Part shown: positions 25,729-36,467 of the stretch, one piece after another | Layout: every line of letters starts with the position of its first letter | Numbering within the stretch: position 1 is the stretch's first letter | Assembly: GCF_001423265.1 (NCBI RefSeq) | Contig: NZ_LMND01000031.1 | Span: 1,797-65,796 of the forward strand | Length of the DNA: 64,000 bases | Direction: 5' to 3' | DNA from: Methylobacterium sp. Leaf108 | GTDB taxonomy: Bacteria; Pseudomonadota; Alphaproteobacteria; Rhizobiales; Beijerinckiaceae | Program-made: the position numbers and the translations under genes | The notes under the pieces: generated by a model | Seen by the model: the letters and a program-made list of their open reading frames with translations, nothing else | Database searches by the model: none | Told to the model about the DNA's origin: nothing

Positions 25729-26835
25729 ATGTCCCATCACGCCGCCACGTCCGAGCCGATCCGCTTCGCCTATTGGGTACCCAACGTCTCCGGCGGGCTA
25801 GTCATCAGCAAGATCCCCCAGCGCACGAGCTGGGACGCCGACTACAACAGGCGGCTCGCGCAGATCGCGGAAGAGGCCGGCTTCGACTACGCCCTGACGC
25901 AGATCCGCTTCACCGCCGGCTACGGCGCCGAATACCAGCACGAATCGGTGGCCTTCAGCCACGCGCTGCTGGCGGCGACGACCCGGCTCAAGGTCATCGC
26001 CGCCCTGCTGCCCGGCCCGTGGAACCCCACCCTCGCCGGCAAACAGATCGCGACGATCAGCCAGCTCACCGGCGGGCGCATCGCCATCAACGTGGTCTCG
26101 GGCTGGTTCTCGGGCGAGTTCCGGGCCATCGGCGAACCCTGGCTCGATCACGACGAACGCTATCGCCGCTCGGAGGAGTTCATCCGGTCGCTGCGCGGAA
26201 TCTGGACGCAGGACGACTTCACCTTCCGCGGCGATTTCTACCGCTACACGAACTACACCCTGAAGCCGAAGCCCGCCGATCCGCTGCCGGAGATCTTCCA
26301 GGGCGGTTCCTCGCGGGCGGCGCGCGACATGGCGGCCCGTGTCTCCGATTGGTACTTCACCAACGGCAACACGCCGGAGGGCGTCAAAGCCCAGGTCGAG
26401 GACATCCAGGCCAAGGCGCGGGCCAACGGCCATTCGGTCAAGGTCGGCGTCAACGCCTTCGTCATCGCCCGCGAGACGGAGGAGGAAGCCCGTGCCGTCC
26501 TCCAGGAGATCATCGACCACGCCGACCCCGAGGCGGTGAAGGCCTTCGGCCACGAGGCCAAGAACGCCGGCAAGGCCTCGCCGGAAGGGGAGGGCAACTG
26601 GGCGAAGTCCAGCCTCACCGACCTCGTCCAGTACAACGACGGCTTCAAGACCAACCTCATCGGCACCCCCGACCAGATCGCCGAGCGCATCCTGGCGCTC
26701 AAGGACGCCGGGGTGGACCTGGCGCTCCTGGCCTTCCTGCACTTCCAGGAAGAAGTCGCCCATTTCGGCGCCCACGTCATCCCGCGGGTGCGGGCGCTGG
26801 AGGCCGCGCGCGAGCGCCGGGCCGTGGCGGCTTAA
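25729..26835 (+). CDS. sfnG: dimethylsulfone monooxygenase SfnG
   Basis: 368 aa flavin-dependent luciferase-like monooxygenase. Very close to SfnG: FAYWVPNVSGGLVISKIPQR, TQIRFTAGYGAEYQHESVAF, AALLPGPWNPTLAGK, NVVSGWFSGEFRAIGEPWLD and EIFQGGSSRAARDMAARVSD. SfnG uses FMNH2 and O2 to turn dimethylsulfone into methanesulfinate during sulfur scavenging. The ATG at 25729 has GGAGCCTCC upstream. sfnB follows 221 bp later on the same strand. In pseudomonads this pair is driven by SfnR and sigma-54; I saw no convincing -24/-12 element here. Confidence 0.94.
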   Translation: MSHHAATSEPIRFAYWVPNVSGGLVISKIPQRTSWDADYNRRLAQIAEEAGFDYALTQIRFTAGYGAEYQHESVAFSHALLAATTRLKVIAALLPGPWNPTLAGKQIATISQLTGGRIAINVVSGWFSGEFRAIGEPWLDHDERYRRSEEFIRSLRGIWTQDDFTFRGDFYRYTNYTLKPKPADPLPEIFQGGSSRAARDMAARVSDWYFTNGNTPEGVKAQVEDIQAKARANGHSVKVGVNAFVIARETEEEARAVLQEIIDHADPEAVKAFGHEAKNAGKASPEGEGNWAKSSLTDLVQYNDGFKTNLIGTPDQIAERILALKDAGVDLALLAFLHFQEEVAHFGAHVIPRVRALEAARERRAVAA

Positions 26836-27056
26836 GGGTCGTCCAGATCCTCGCGACGCGCGTCCCACTCCGGTGTGGGAGGCATCCGAGGGTGGGGGTG
26901 GTCCGGTCGGCCTCGCTTGGGGTCGAGGTCCATCCCGCCGCCGCCCGAATCCAATCGTCTCCCCTCAATCGCACGTCGGATCGCCCACGCGGGTGAGCGA
27001 GGCGCCGGGGAGCGTCGCCGTCGCACACCACCGACTATCCAACCCCGGAGATCGTC

Positions 27057-28307
27057 ATGACCATCGCCGTGAACGCCAAGGCGCTCCAGACCGGCCAGGA
27101 CAGTCCCGCCGTCCCGCGCCCCGATGGCCCCGCCCACGTCATCCGTGACGACGCCGAGGCGATCCGCGTCGCAGAGGCCCTGGCGGTGGCGTTCCGCGAG
27201 GGCGCCTCGGAGCGCGATCGCGACAACCGCCGCCCGGTGGCCGAGCTCGACGCGTTCTCGCAGAGCGGGTTGTGGTCGATCAACGTGCCCCGGGCCTTCG
27301 GCGGCCCGGAGGTGTCCTACCGGACCCTGGCGCGGGTGATCGCCATCGTCTCGGCGGCCGATCCCTCGATCGGCCAGATCGCGCAGAACCACCTCGGCAT
27401 CGTCGCCGCGATCCAGACCGTCTCCGACCCGGAGCAAAGGGCGCTGCTGTTCGGCGAGGTCCTGGCCGGCACCCGCTTCGGCAACGCCTTCTCCGAAATC
27501 GGCACTCCGCGCGCCGCCGACTTCCAGACCCGGTTCGTCGAGGACGGCGACCACGTCGTTGTCACGGGGCGGAAGTTCTATTCCACCGGGGCGCTGCTCG
27601 CCCATCTCGTGCCGATCGTCGCCCTCGATGGCGAGGGCCGCCCCTGGTACGCCATCGCCGAGCGCGACGCCCCGGGGCTGACCGTGATCGACGACTGGTC
27701 GGCCTTCGGCCAGCGCACCACGGCGAGCGGCACCGTGGTCATCGACGCGGTGCGGGTGCCCAGGACCCATCTCGTGCCGGCCTGGAAGGGCTACGCCGCG
27801 CCCAGCGCCAACGGCGCGATCTTCCAGGTGATCCAGGCGGCGGTGGATGCCGGCATCGCCCGCGAGGCCCTCGCCGACACCATCGCCTTCGTGCGCACCA
27901 AATCCCGTCCCTGGATCGACAGCGGCCAGGACAGGGCCTCGGACGATCCCCACACGATCCGGGCGGTGGGCGACCTGACGATCCGCCTGCATGCGGCCGA
28001 GGCCCTCCTCGACCGGGCGGGTCTGGCCCTCGACGAGGCCGTGGCGGACCCGACGGCGGACAGCGTGGCCGCCGCCCAGCTCGCGGTGGCGGAGGCCAAG
28101 GTGCTGACCACCGAGATCGCGCTCCTGGCCAGCAACACCCTGTTCGAGCTCGCCGGTACCCGCTCGACCCTGGCGGAGGCCAACCTCGACCGCCACTGGC
28201 GCAACGCCCGCACCCATACGCTGCACGATCCCGTGCGCTGGAAATACGCCATCGTCGGCAACCACGCCCTCAACGGCGTGAACCCGCCCTTCCACGCCTG
28301 GAGCTGA
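27057..28307 (+). CDS. sfnB: SfnB-family sulfur acquisition oxidoreductase
   Basis: 416 aa acyl-CoA-dehydrogenase-fold flavoprotein of the SfnB/DszC group. Visible blocks: HVIRDDAEAIRVAEALAV near the N-terminus, SQSGLWSINVPRAFGGPEVS, IGQIAQNHLGIVAAI, TGRKFYSTGALLAHLVPI and NLDRHWRNARTHTLHDPVRW at the C-terminus (FMN/tetramer region). The exact reaction of SfnB is not established; it accompanies SfnG in dimethylsulfone use. A strong hairpin ends the unit at 28336. Confidence 0.92.
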   Translation: MTIAVNAKALQTGQDSPAVPRPDGPAHVIRDDAEAIRVAEALAVAFREGASERDRDNRRPVAELDAFSQSGLWSINVPRAFGGPEVSYRTLARVIAIVSAADPSIGQIAQNHLGIVAAIQTVSDPEQRALLFGEVLAGTRFGNAFSEIGTPRAADFQTRFVEDGDHVVVTGRKFYSTGALLAHLVPIVALDGEGRPWYAIAERDAPGLTVIDDWSAFGQRTTASGTVVIDAVRVPRTHLVPAWKGYAAPSANGAIFQVIQAAVDAGIAREALADTIAFVRTKSRPWIDSGQDRASDDPHTIRAVGDLTIRLHAAEALLDRAGLALDEAVADPTADSVAAAQLAVAEAKVLTTEIALLASNTLFELAGTRSTLAEANLDRHWRNARTHTLHDPVRWKYAIVGNHALNGVNPPFHAWS

Positions 28308-28335
28308 GGGGGCTCACCCGCCCGGAAAGGCACGG

Positions 28336-28357
28336 CCGGACCCGCGTGCGGGTCCGG
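28336..28357 (+). terminator. bidirectional hairpin between sfnB and lolA
   Basis: CCGGACCCGC-GT-GCGGGTCCGG is a perfect 10-bp stem in the 68-bp convergent gap, followed on the plus strand by ACCGAAAACC. It can terminate both genes. Confidence 0.7.
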
Positions 28358-28375
28358 ACCGAAAACCCGTGCCTC

Positions 28376-29275
28376 CTACTGCTGCAGCTGCTTTTGCATC
28401 GCCTTGTCCTCGGCGCGGCCGTAGTTGATGAAGAACTGGCTCGCCTCGACGGTGCGGCCCTTCTGCAGGTTCGAGAGCTGGACCGTGGTCTGGTAGCCCT
28501 GCGGATCGGTGATCCGCCACTGGTTGAGGGTCTTCATCTCGGAATCGAAGAACAGCTGGATCTTCGAGGTTCCGCCCAGCGTCGAGCGGTCCTCGGTCAC
28601 GATGCGCACGCCGCCCGGATCGTTGCCGACATCGGTGACCGTGAGGTCGCGGGCGAGGTCGATCTTTTCGCGCAGCAGGAATTTCAGGGGCGTCTGCGAG
28701 ATGAAGTAGAGGTCCTGCGTGCCGAGCTTGCGGTCGCGCACCGCCACCGAGGTCCCGTCCGCCACCACCTCGAGGGGCGAGGGCTGATCGTAGTCGAACC
28801 GCAGCCGGCCGGGCTTCGACAGGGTGAGCTTGCCGCCGATGCGGCGGCCGTCCGCCCCGATCTGGATGAAGGTGCCCGTCAGCGTGGTGATGCCGTTGAA
28901 ATAGGCGTTGGCCTGCGCGACCAGGGTCGCGGCGTCCGCCTCGATCGCGGGAGCGGCCTTGCCGGCGGCCTCGGCGGGCCTGGCGGCCGCCTTGGCGGTG
29001 GCGGTCCTGTCCTGTCCGGCCCTGTCCTGCCCGGCCTTGTCCTGTGACCCGGCGGGCTTGCCCTCCTTGGCCGGCCGTGCGGCCTGGGCGGGGGGCTTCT
29101 TCGGCGTCGGCGCGGGGGGAGGGGGGGCGGCCTCCGGCTCGGGGGCCGGCGCCTCCTTGCGGCCGAGGATGCCGTCGATGAAGGCCCCGAGCTGGGCCTG
29201 GGCGGGCACCGGCTGAACGAGGGCGGCTAGCACGAGGAGCGAGCCGGCGGCGAGGTGGGGACGTCGGCCGGTCAT
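28376..29275 (-). CDS. lolA: LolA-family outer-membrane lipoprotein carrier protein
   Basis: 299 aa. A signal peptide (SLLVLAALVQPVPAQA) is followed by a disordered Pro/Ala/Lys-rich stretch of about 75 residues, then a LolA domain. That domain starts ATLVAQANAYFNGITTLTGT and includes GGKLTLSKPGRLRFDYDQPS, VRDRKLGTQDLYFISQTPL and KTLNQWRITDPQGYQTTVQL. LolA ferries lipoproteins through the periplasm from LolCDE to the outer membrane. The low-complexity N-terminal insertion makes it longer than the usual ~200-aa LolA. It lies 99 bp downstream of the ftsK-like gene on the same strand. Confidence 0.9.
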   Translation of the reverse strand: MTGRRPHLAAGSLLVLAALVQPVPAQAQLGAFIDGILGRKEAPAPEPEAAPPPPAPTPKKPPAQAARPAKEGKPAGSQDKAGQDRAGQDRTATAKAAARPAEAAGKAAPAIEADAATLVAQANAYFNGITTLTGTFIQIGADGRRIGGKLTLSKPGRLRFDYDQPSPLEVVADGTSVAVRDRKLGTQDLYFISQTPLKFLLREKIDLARDLTVTDVGNDPGGVRIVTEDRSTLGGTSKIQLFFDSEMKTLNQWRITDPQGYQTTVQLSNLQKGRTVEASQFFINYGRAEDKAMQKQLQQ

Positions 29276-31092
29276 GGTGCGGCGTTCTCCGGGTGGGGTG
29301 GCGAGGCTCGCCTTAGAGCCTCGCGCTGTGGCGATTATGGGACGCCGGGGACGTCGTCTCGGCGACGGCCGGGATCAGTCGTCGTCGTCCATCATGTGGC
29401 CGTGCATCATGCCGGGCGGGGCGCCCTCCATCAGGATCTCGCGCTTGCCGGCGTGGTTGGCCGGCCCGACGATGCCCTCGACCTCCATGCGCTCCATCAG
29501 CGAGGCGGCCCGGTTGTAGCCGATCTGCAGGCGGCGCTGGATGTAGCTCGTCGAGGCCTTGCGGTCGCGCATCACCACCTGCACCGCCTGGTCGTAGAGG
29601 TCGGCGCCCGCATCGATGCCGCCGCCCGCATAGGCGCCCGCGTCGAAGATCGGCGCATCCGCCTCCTCGGTCTCGGCCGCCGCGGCCTTGTCGGCCTTGG
29701 ACCCCTTGGCCGGCTTCTCGTCGCCCGATCCGTCATCGGCGGTGACGGCGTCGAGGTAGGACGGCCGGCCTTGGCGCTTGAGGTGGGCGACCACGCTCTC
29801 GACTTCCGAATCCGAGCAGAACGGCCCGTGCACGCGAGTGGTGCGCCCGCCGCCGGCCATGAACAGCATCGCCCATCTCGCCCAGGATCGTGCGCGAGTC
29901 GATCTTCGAGGTGACCTGGAAGCTGATCCGGGTCGGGAAGTTCGCCTTGATGGTGCCGGTGATGACGTCGACGGACGGGCGCTGCGTCGCCATGATCAGG
30001 TGGATGCCGGCGGCGCGGGCCATCTGGGCGAGACGCTGGATCGCGCCCTCGATGTCCTTGCCCGCCACCATCATCAGGTCGGCCATCTCGTCGACCACGA
30101 TGACGATGTAGGGCAGGGCCGAGAGGTCCATCTCCTCGGTCTCGAACACCGGTTGGCCGGTCTCGCGGTTGAAGCCGGTGTGGATCTCGCGGGTGATGAC
30201 CTCGCCCCTCGCACGGGCCTCGGCCATGCGGGCGTTGTAGCCGTCGATGTTGCGCACCGCGATCTTGGACATCTTCTTGTAGCGCTCCTCCATCTCGCGC
30301 ACCGCCCATTTCAAGGCGATGACCGCCTTCTTGGGATCGATGACCACGGGCGAGAGCAGGTGCGGGATACCGTCGTAGACCGAGAGTTCGAGCATCTTGG
30401 GGTCGACCATGATCAGGCGGCACTCCTCCGGCTTCATCCGGTAGAGGAGGCTGAGGATCATGGTGTTGATCGCCACCGACTTGCCCGAGCCGGTGGTGCC
30501 GGCCACCAGCAGGTGAGGCATCTTGGCGAGATCGGCGATGATCGGCTCGCCGCCGATGTTTTTCCCTAAGCACAGGGCGAGCTTGTGCTTGCTCATCCCG
30601 AAGTCGGCCGAGGCCAGGAGTTCGCGCAGGTACACGGTCTCGCGCTTGTCGTTGGGCAGCTCGATGCCGATGACGTTGCGGCCGGGCACCACGGCGACGC
30701 GGGCCGAGACCGCCGACATCGAACGGGCGATGTCGTCCGACAGGCCGATGACGCGGCTGGACTTGGTGCCCGGCGCCGGCTCCAGCTCGTAGAGGGTCAC
30801 CACCGGGCCGGGGCGCACGGCGAGGATGTCGCCGCGCACGCCGAAGTCCTGGACCGTCTGCTGCAGGTTGAGGGCGTTCTGCTCGAGCACGTCGGCATCG
30901 ACCTCCTCGGTCCCGGTGGGGTCGGGCTCGGCCAGGAGTTCGAGGGAGGGCAGTTCGTAGTCGGCGTTCTCGACCACCGACATCGGCACGTGCCGGCCGG
31001 CGGGAATGAGGGTGGCGCGGTGATCGGGCAGGATCGCACGCGGGGCGTGGACGGCGGGCACCGGCTCCGGCGGAGCGGCGGCGGCAGGCACA

Positions 31093-31182
31093 GGCACCTC
31101 GGATGCCGGCCCTTCGGACGCCGGCACTTCGGACGCCGGCACTTCGGACGCCGGCACCTGGACCGCCGGCAGCTGGACCGCC
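31093..31182 (-). repeat. six 15-bp tandem units inside the ftsK-like linker
   Basis: Six consecutive 15-bp units of the type GGCACTTCGGACGCC occur; the third and fourth are identical and the outer ones diverge. On the coding strand they give a PASEV pentapeptide repeat in the disordered linker before the motor. Period is a multiple of three, so unit changes keep frame. Confidence 0.9.
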
Positions 31183-31668
31183 GGTCCGGCGGCGACGGCG
31201 GGTGTCTCCTCGACGACCTCGACCGCGGCGGCCTTCGGGTTGCGCAGGAGGACGGGGCGCGGCGCCATCGCCACCGGCACGAAGGCCGGCGCTTCGGCGA
31301 GGGTTGCCGGGGCAAGCGCCGGGATCAGGAACGGGATCACCGCGGCGATCGGCTCGGCCGAACGCAGGAGAGGCTCGGCGACGTGGCCCGGAACGGACGA
31401 TGCGGCAGGGGAGGGGGCTTCGGGGACCCGGTCCACGGTGGGTGCATCGGCCTGGGGCTTCGCTGCTGCCGGACGGATGGCGGCTCGCGCGGCCATCGCC
31501 GAGAGCGCAGCCGGCCGCTGCCGGGCACCGGCGGCGTTGTCCTGGCCGTCCGCCGGGCTCGGCACCGCCGAGGGCGCGAACCGCACGAGGCGGTCGATGC
31601 CGTAGGCGGGCGCGGCGGGCTCGACCGACGACGGCAGCGCGACATCCGGAGCGGACGGTTCGGGCACG

Positions 31669-31722
31669 ACGACCTCGGGGATGATCACGACCTCGGGGAG
31701 AAACACGACCTCGGGGAGGATC
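31669..31722 (-). repeat. three 18-bp tandem units inside the ftsK-like linker
   Basis: Units beginning ACGACCTCGGGG repeat at 31669, 31687 and 31705, followed by a decayed fourth copy. On the coding strand they encode a V-I-L-P-E-V-type hexapeptide repeat. In frame and within low-complexity sequence. Confidence 0.85.
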
Positions 31723-32823
31723 ACGACCTGCGCCGACGGGTCCTGGATGTCCGACCAGGCCTCGATGGCGGCGCCGTCCTGGCCGTCGAACCAGGTGCCC
31801 ATGTCCGACCAGTCGGGCACGTCGGACCAGTCGGCGGCGATCGCCTCGGCCGGCTCGGGGGCCGGCGGGGCGACCACGGCCACCACGGCGGCCGGCTTGC
31901 GGTCGGGACTGCGGAAGAAGCGCACGCCGGGGGGCACGACGAAGGGCTGGCGCCACAGCGGCAGCGGCGCGGCGGGCGGCAGGGCCGCGGCATGGGCCGC
32001 CTGAGCCTGCTCCAGAGCCAGCGCCTCGGCGGCCTCGGCCTCCCTGCGGGCGGCGGCCAGGGCGTCGGCCTGCTCCTGGGCGGCCCGTTCGGCGTCGCGC
32101 ACCCGCTGGCGGCGCTCCTGCAGCACGGGATCGGGGGTGCGGGTGTAGCGCACGACCTCTTCGGCCTCGGCGCCGAACGGCTGCGGGGCCGCCGCCGCGG
32201 TCCCGGCCTCGGGCATGATGGCGGCGGGCCGCCGCGGCGTGCGGATGAGGACGCGCGGACCCGAGGCGTCCTCGTCGATCCGGCTCTCGCCGCTGCGGGT
32301 CGCAGTGCGCAGCATGTCGGGCGTGGCGCGATCGTCGAAGACGTGGTCCGGCCAGGTCTGGGCCGTCGGGCCGTCGGCGACGCTGTCGCGCCCCAGGAGC
32401 GAGGCGGGCGAGGCGAGCCAGGTCTGGGCCGGCCGCGTGGCGGCCACCGAGAAGCCGGGGCGCTGGGCCGGGCCGGTGAGGCGCCGCGCGAGGCTCGCCC
32501 TCAGGCTGAGGAGCCGGTGCGCCAGGGCGCCCAGCGACAGGCCGGGGCGGTCGCCGCCGCGGCCGGGCCGGGAAGGATCACGATGGGAATAGGGAGGCCG
32601 TCCCGATGCGCGCATGATGTGCCGGATGAACTCGAACGGAGGCCCGCTTGCCCGATGAAGCGGTTCACGGTCAGTTAGGCGCAACGTCGTTAACAGACGC
32701 TTGAATAGCGCGGCCCGGCTCCGGTGGGTTCTCGAGGGAGGCCCCGCGTGCCGGCGGCGCTCTGGAGCGGGGACGCCGGAGCGCGTAGGGTCGCGCCACC
32801 CGCAACGACGAGGCCCCTGCCCC

Positions 32824-34881
<2,058 letters not shown>

Positions 34882-34950
34882 GGACCATGCTAAGGTCCCA
34901 TTGTCGGGCGACAACCGCGACTCGAGGGTGGCCGAGCGGAAGGTGGTGCG

Positions 34951-35178
34951 ATGCAGAGCTACAACGTGTTCTGCCTGAAGAGCGTGCGCGGCCTGTGCTG
35001 CGCGGTGCCCGAGACGTCCGCCGTGCCGCGCTTCCTCAAGGCGGACCGCTGGACCTTCGACGGCAAGCTCGACCAGGCCGGGCGGGTGCCGAGCGGCTTC
35101 GACGGCCAGGCGGCGCAGACGGGCGTGCGCTTCAACGGGTTCTACCTGTTCCAGACCACCGACATCCGTTTCTCGTGA
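34951..35178 (+). CDS. small conserved-looking protein of unknown function
   Basis: 75 aa, not recognised. The ORF starts with ATG preceded by GGAAGGTGG at good spacing, and its codon third positions are strongly G/C as in the neighbours. The protein is Cys-containing near the N-terminus (VFCLKSVRGLCCAVPE) and ends GVRFNGFYLFQTTDIRFS. It has no signal peptide or membrane span. It sits 69 bp after nadE on the same strand, so it may be co-transcribed. Confidence 0.6.
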   Translation: MQSYNVFCLKSVRGLCCAVPETSAVPRFLKADRWTFDGKLDQAGRVPSGFDGQAAQTGVRFNGFYLFQTTDIRFS

Positions 35179-35256
35179 CGCGTCGACGGTTGCGACGAAA
35201 CATTCTTAACGCGCGTCGTGCCAGGGTGCGCCATCGCGAAGTCGGAGACCGACGCC

Positions 35257-35790
35257 ATGTCGGAGCATCGTAGGGAATTGCGCCAGAGGACCTTCCTCAA
35301 GGGGCGCATCATCTTCAACAACGGTTCGTCGAGCATGGACTGTCTCGTGCGGGACCTGTCGGCCTCCGGCGCGCGCCTGGCCATCAGCCAGACCGCCATC
35401 CTGCCCGAGTCGTTCGACCTCTACATCCCGGTCAAGGAGAAGACCTACCGCTCCAGCCTGCGCTGGCGGCGCAGCGACGGCATCGGCATCACCTTCATGG
35501 ACGAGGGCGCGGCCAAGAGCGCCGAAGCCAGGAGCGTCGAGGCCAGGAGCGCCGAAGCCAAGGCTGCCGAGGCCAAGGCTGCCGAGGCCAAGGCTGGCGC
35601 CGAGGCGACATCGACGGCGGGCGAGGCCCACGCTCGGGAGCCGTCCGCCCCCGCCGCACCGGAACCCGCGGCGTCCGCGCAGGACGCCGCCGCGATGTTC
35701 GCCCTCGGGCGCCGGGTGAAGGAACTCGAGGCCGAGAACGCCGCCCTGCGCCAGACCCTCTCGAGCCTGCTCAAGTCCACCGCCGCCTGA
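35257..35790 (+). CDS. PilZ-domain protein with EAK-repeat linker and C-terminal coiled coil
   Basis: 177 aa. Residues 1-~87 form a PilZ-like domain: RRELRQRTFLKGRIIFNNG (RxxxR-like start), VRDLSASGARLAIS (D/NxSxxG motif) and GIGITFMDE. It may bind cyclic di-GMP, although the RxxxR spacing is not exactly classical. Residues ~88-115 are five pentapeptides (AEARS, VEARS, then three AEAKA), followed by an Ala/Pro linker and a short heptad coiled coil (VKELEAENAALRQTLSSLL) at the C-terminus, suggesting dimerisation. The ATG at 35257 was chosen over a frame start at 35218, which adds 13 unconserved residues. Confidence 0.82.
   Translation: MSEHRRELRQRTFLKGRIIFNNGSSSMDCLVRDLSASGARLAISQTAILPESFDLYIPVKEKTYRSSLRWRRSDGIGITFMDEGAAKSAEARSVEARSAEAKAAEAKAAEAKAGAEATSTAGEAHAREPSAPAAPEPAASAQDAAAMFALGRRVKELEAENAALRQTLSSLLKSTAA
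35521..35595 (+). repeat. five 15-bp tandem units in the PilZ gene
   Basis: Units of the GCCGAGGCCAAGGCT type start at 35521, 35536, 35551, 35566 and 35581; the last two are identical. They encode the AEAKA pentapeptide repeat and keep frame. Confidence 0.92.
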
Positions 35791-35874
35791 TCCGCGCGAC
35801 CGGCGCCGTCATCCGAACTTCGCCTGAGCGCTTCCCAAAGCGGATCTCGGTCATCCTCAGGCGCCGCGGGCTCG

Positions 35875-35915
35875 GTGATACGGCTCCAACTTTATCGAAC
35901 CGGAGCCCGTATCAC
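35875..35915 (-). terminator. inverted repeat at the 3' end of the HIT gene
   Basis: GTGATACGGCTCC (35875-35887) pairs with GGAGCCCGTATCAC (35902-35915) apart from one bulged base, over a loop of 14 bases. The right arm overlaps the stop codon of the leftward HIT gene. It probably ends that transcript and the rightward PilZ transcript. Confidence 0.55.
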
Positions 35916-36340
35916 GCCGCGAGCGCTGCCCGGATGCGCGCGGCATGCTCGGCCAGCCGCTCGGGATCGGCCATCCGCCCGGTGTGGCCGGTCAGCGCCA
36001 CGCCCTCGTGGCGCGGCAGGATGTGGAAATGCAGGTGGAACACCGTCTGCCCGCCGGCCGGCTCGTTGTACTGGAAGATCGTCAAGCCATCGGCCGTGAA
36101 GGCCGCCTTGACCGCACGGGCGACGCGCTGGACCGTGGCCGCGACGGCGGCCAGCGAGGCCGGCTCCGCATCGAGCAGACCGCGCGCGGGGGCCTTGGGG
36201 ATCACCAGGGTATGGCCCTCGGCCTGGGGCATCACGTCCATGAAGGCGAGGGTGTCGGCGTCCTCGTAGACCCGATGGGCGGGAATCTCGCCGCGCAGGA
36301 TCCGGGCGAAGATGTTGGTGGGATCGTACGGGGTCGTCAT
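35912..36340 (-). CDS. HIT-family nucleotide-binding hydrolase
   Basis: 142 aa. NIFARILRGEIPAHRVYEDA is the N-terminal HIT strand and QTVFHLHFHILPR holds the histidine triad (HxHxHxx). HINT-like members cleave adenosine phosphoramidates. Start at ATG 36340; an upstream Arg-rich frame is rejected. Divergent from the CDF transporter at 36468 (127 bp). Confidence 0.93.
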   Translation of the reverse strand: MTTPYDPTNIFARILRGEIPAHRVYEDADTLAFMDVMPQAEGHTLVIPKAPARGLLDAEPASLAAVAATVQRVARAVKAAFTADGLTIFQYNEPAGGQTVFHLHFHILPRHEGVALTGHTGRMADPERLAEHAARIRAALAA

Positions 36341-36467
36341 GGCGTCCGGCTCCGGCTGATGGCGGCGGCACGATGCACAGGCGGGCCGCCGCCGTCCACT
36401 CCGCCGCGAACCGCGCGCGCCCTCGCGCGTTCGTCTGCGCAACGCGGCGACAAGGACATAGGATTTC

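Larger units (their letters stand above)
29375..32615 (-). pseudogene. ftsK: FtsK/SpoIIIE-type DNA translocase without membrane domain, frameshifted
   Basis: Two reading frames together encode one protein. The first runs from about 32615 to the break near 29870. It has a long, Ala/Pro-rich, probably disordered N-terminal half with no evident membrane span, and then the FtsK motor: [20 protein letters not shown], Walker [13 protein letters not shown] and Walker [15 protein letters not shown]. It loses frame after SRTILGEMG. The second frame (29869-29375, 164 aa) continues [17 protein letters not shown] and carries the gamma DNA-recognition winged helix (YDQAVQVVMRDRKASTSYIQ). Between them the conserved AEQLLGQGD segment is missing, consistent with a ~26-bp deletion. 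It may be an assembly error or a real mutation. A TTG at 32684 is an alternative start. Confidence 0.85.

Noticed and set aside
26836..27056. Regulatory RNA or small gene between sfnG and sfnB
   Set aside because: Only a short inverted repeat (TCCCAC/GTGGGA around 26863-26880) is seen; no open frame or known riboswitch pattern is supported.
32701..32823. Earlier TTG start for nadE
   Set aside because: It would add 41 low-complexity Arg/Gly residues not expected in the glutaminase domain and would lie in the divergent promoter region.
34882..34898. Terminator after nadE (GGACC...GGTCC)
   Set aside because: The stem is only five bases with a mismatch and the following small gene may be co-transcribed.
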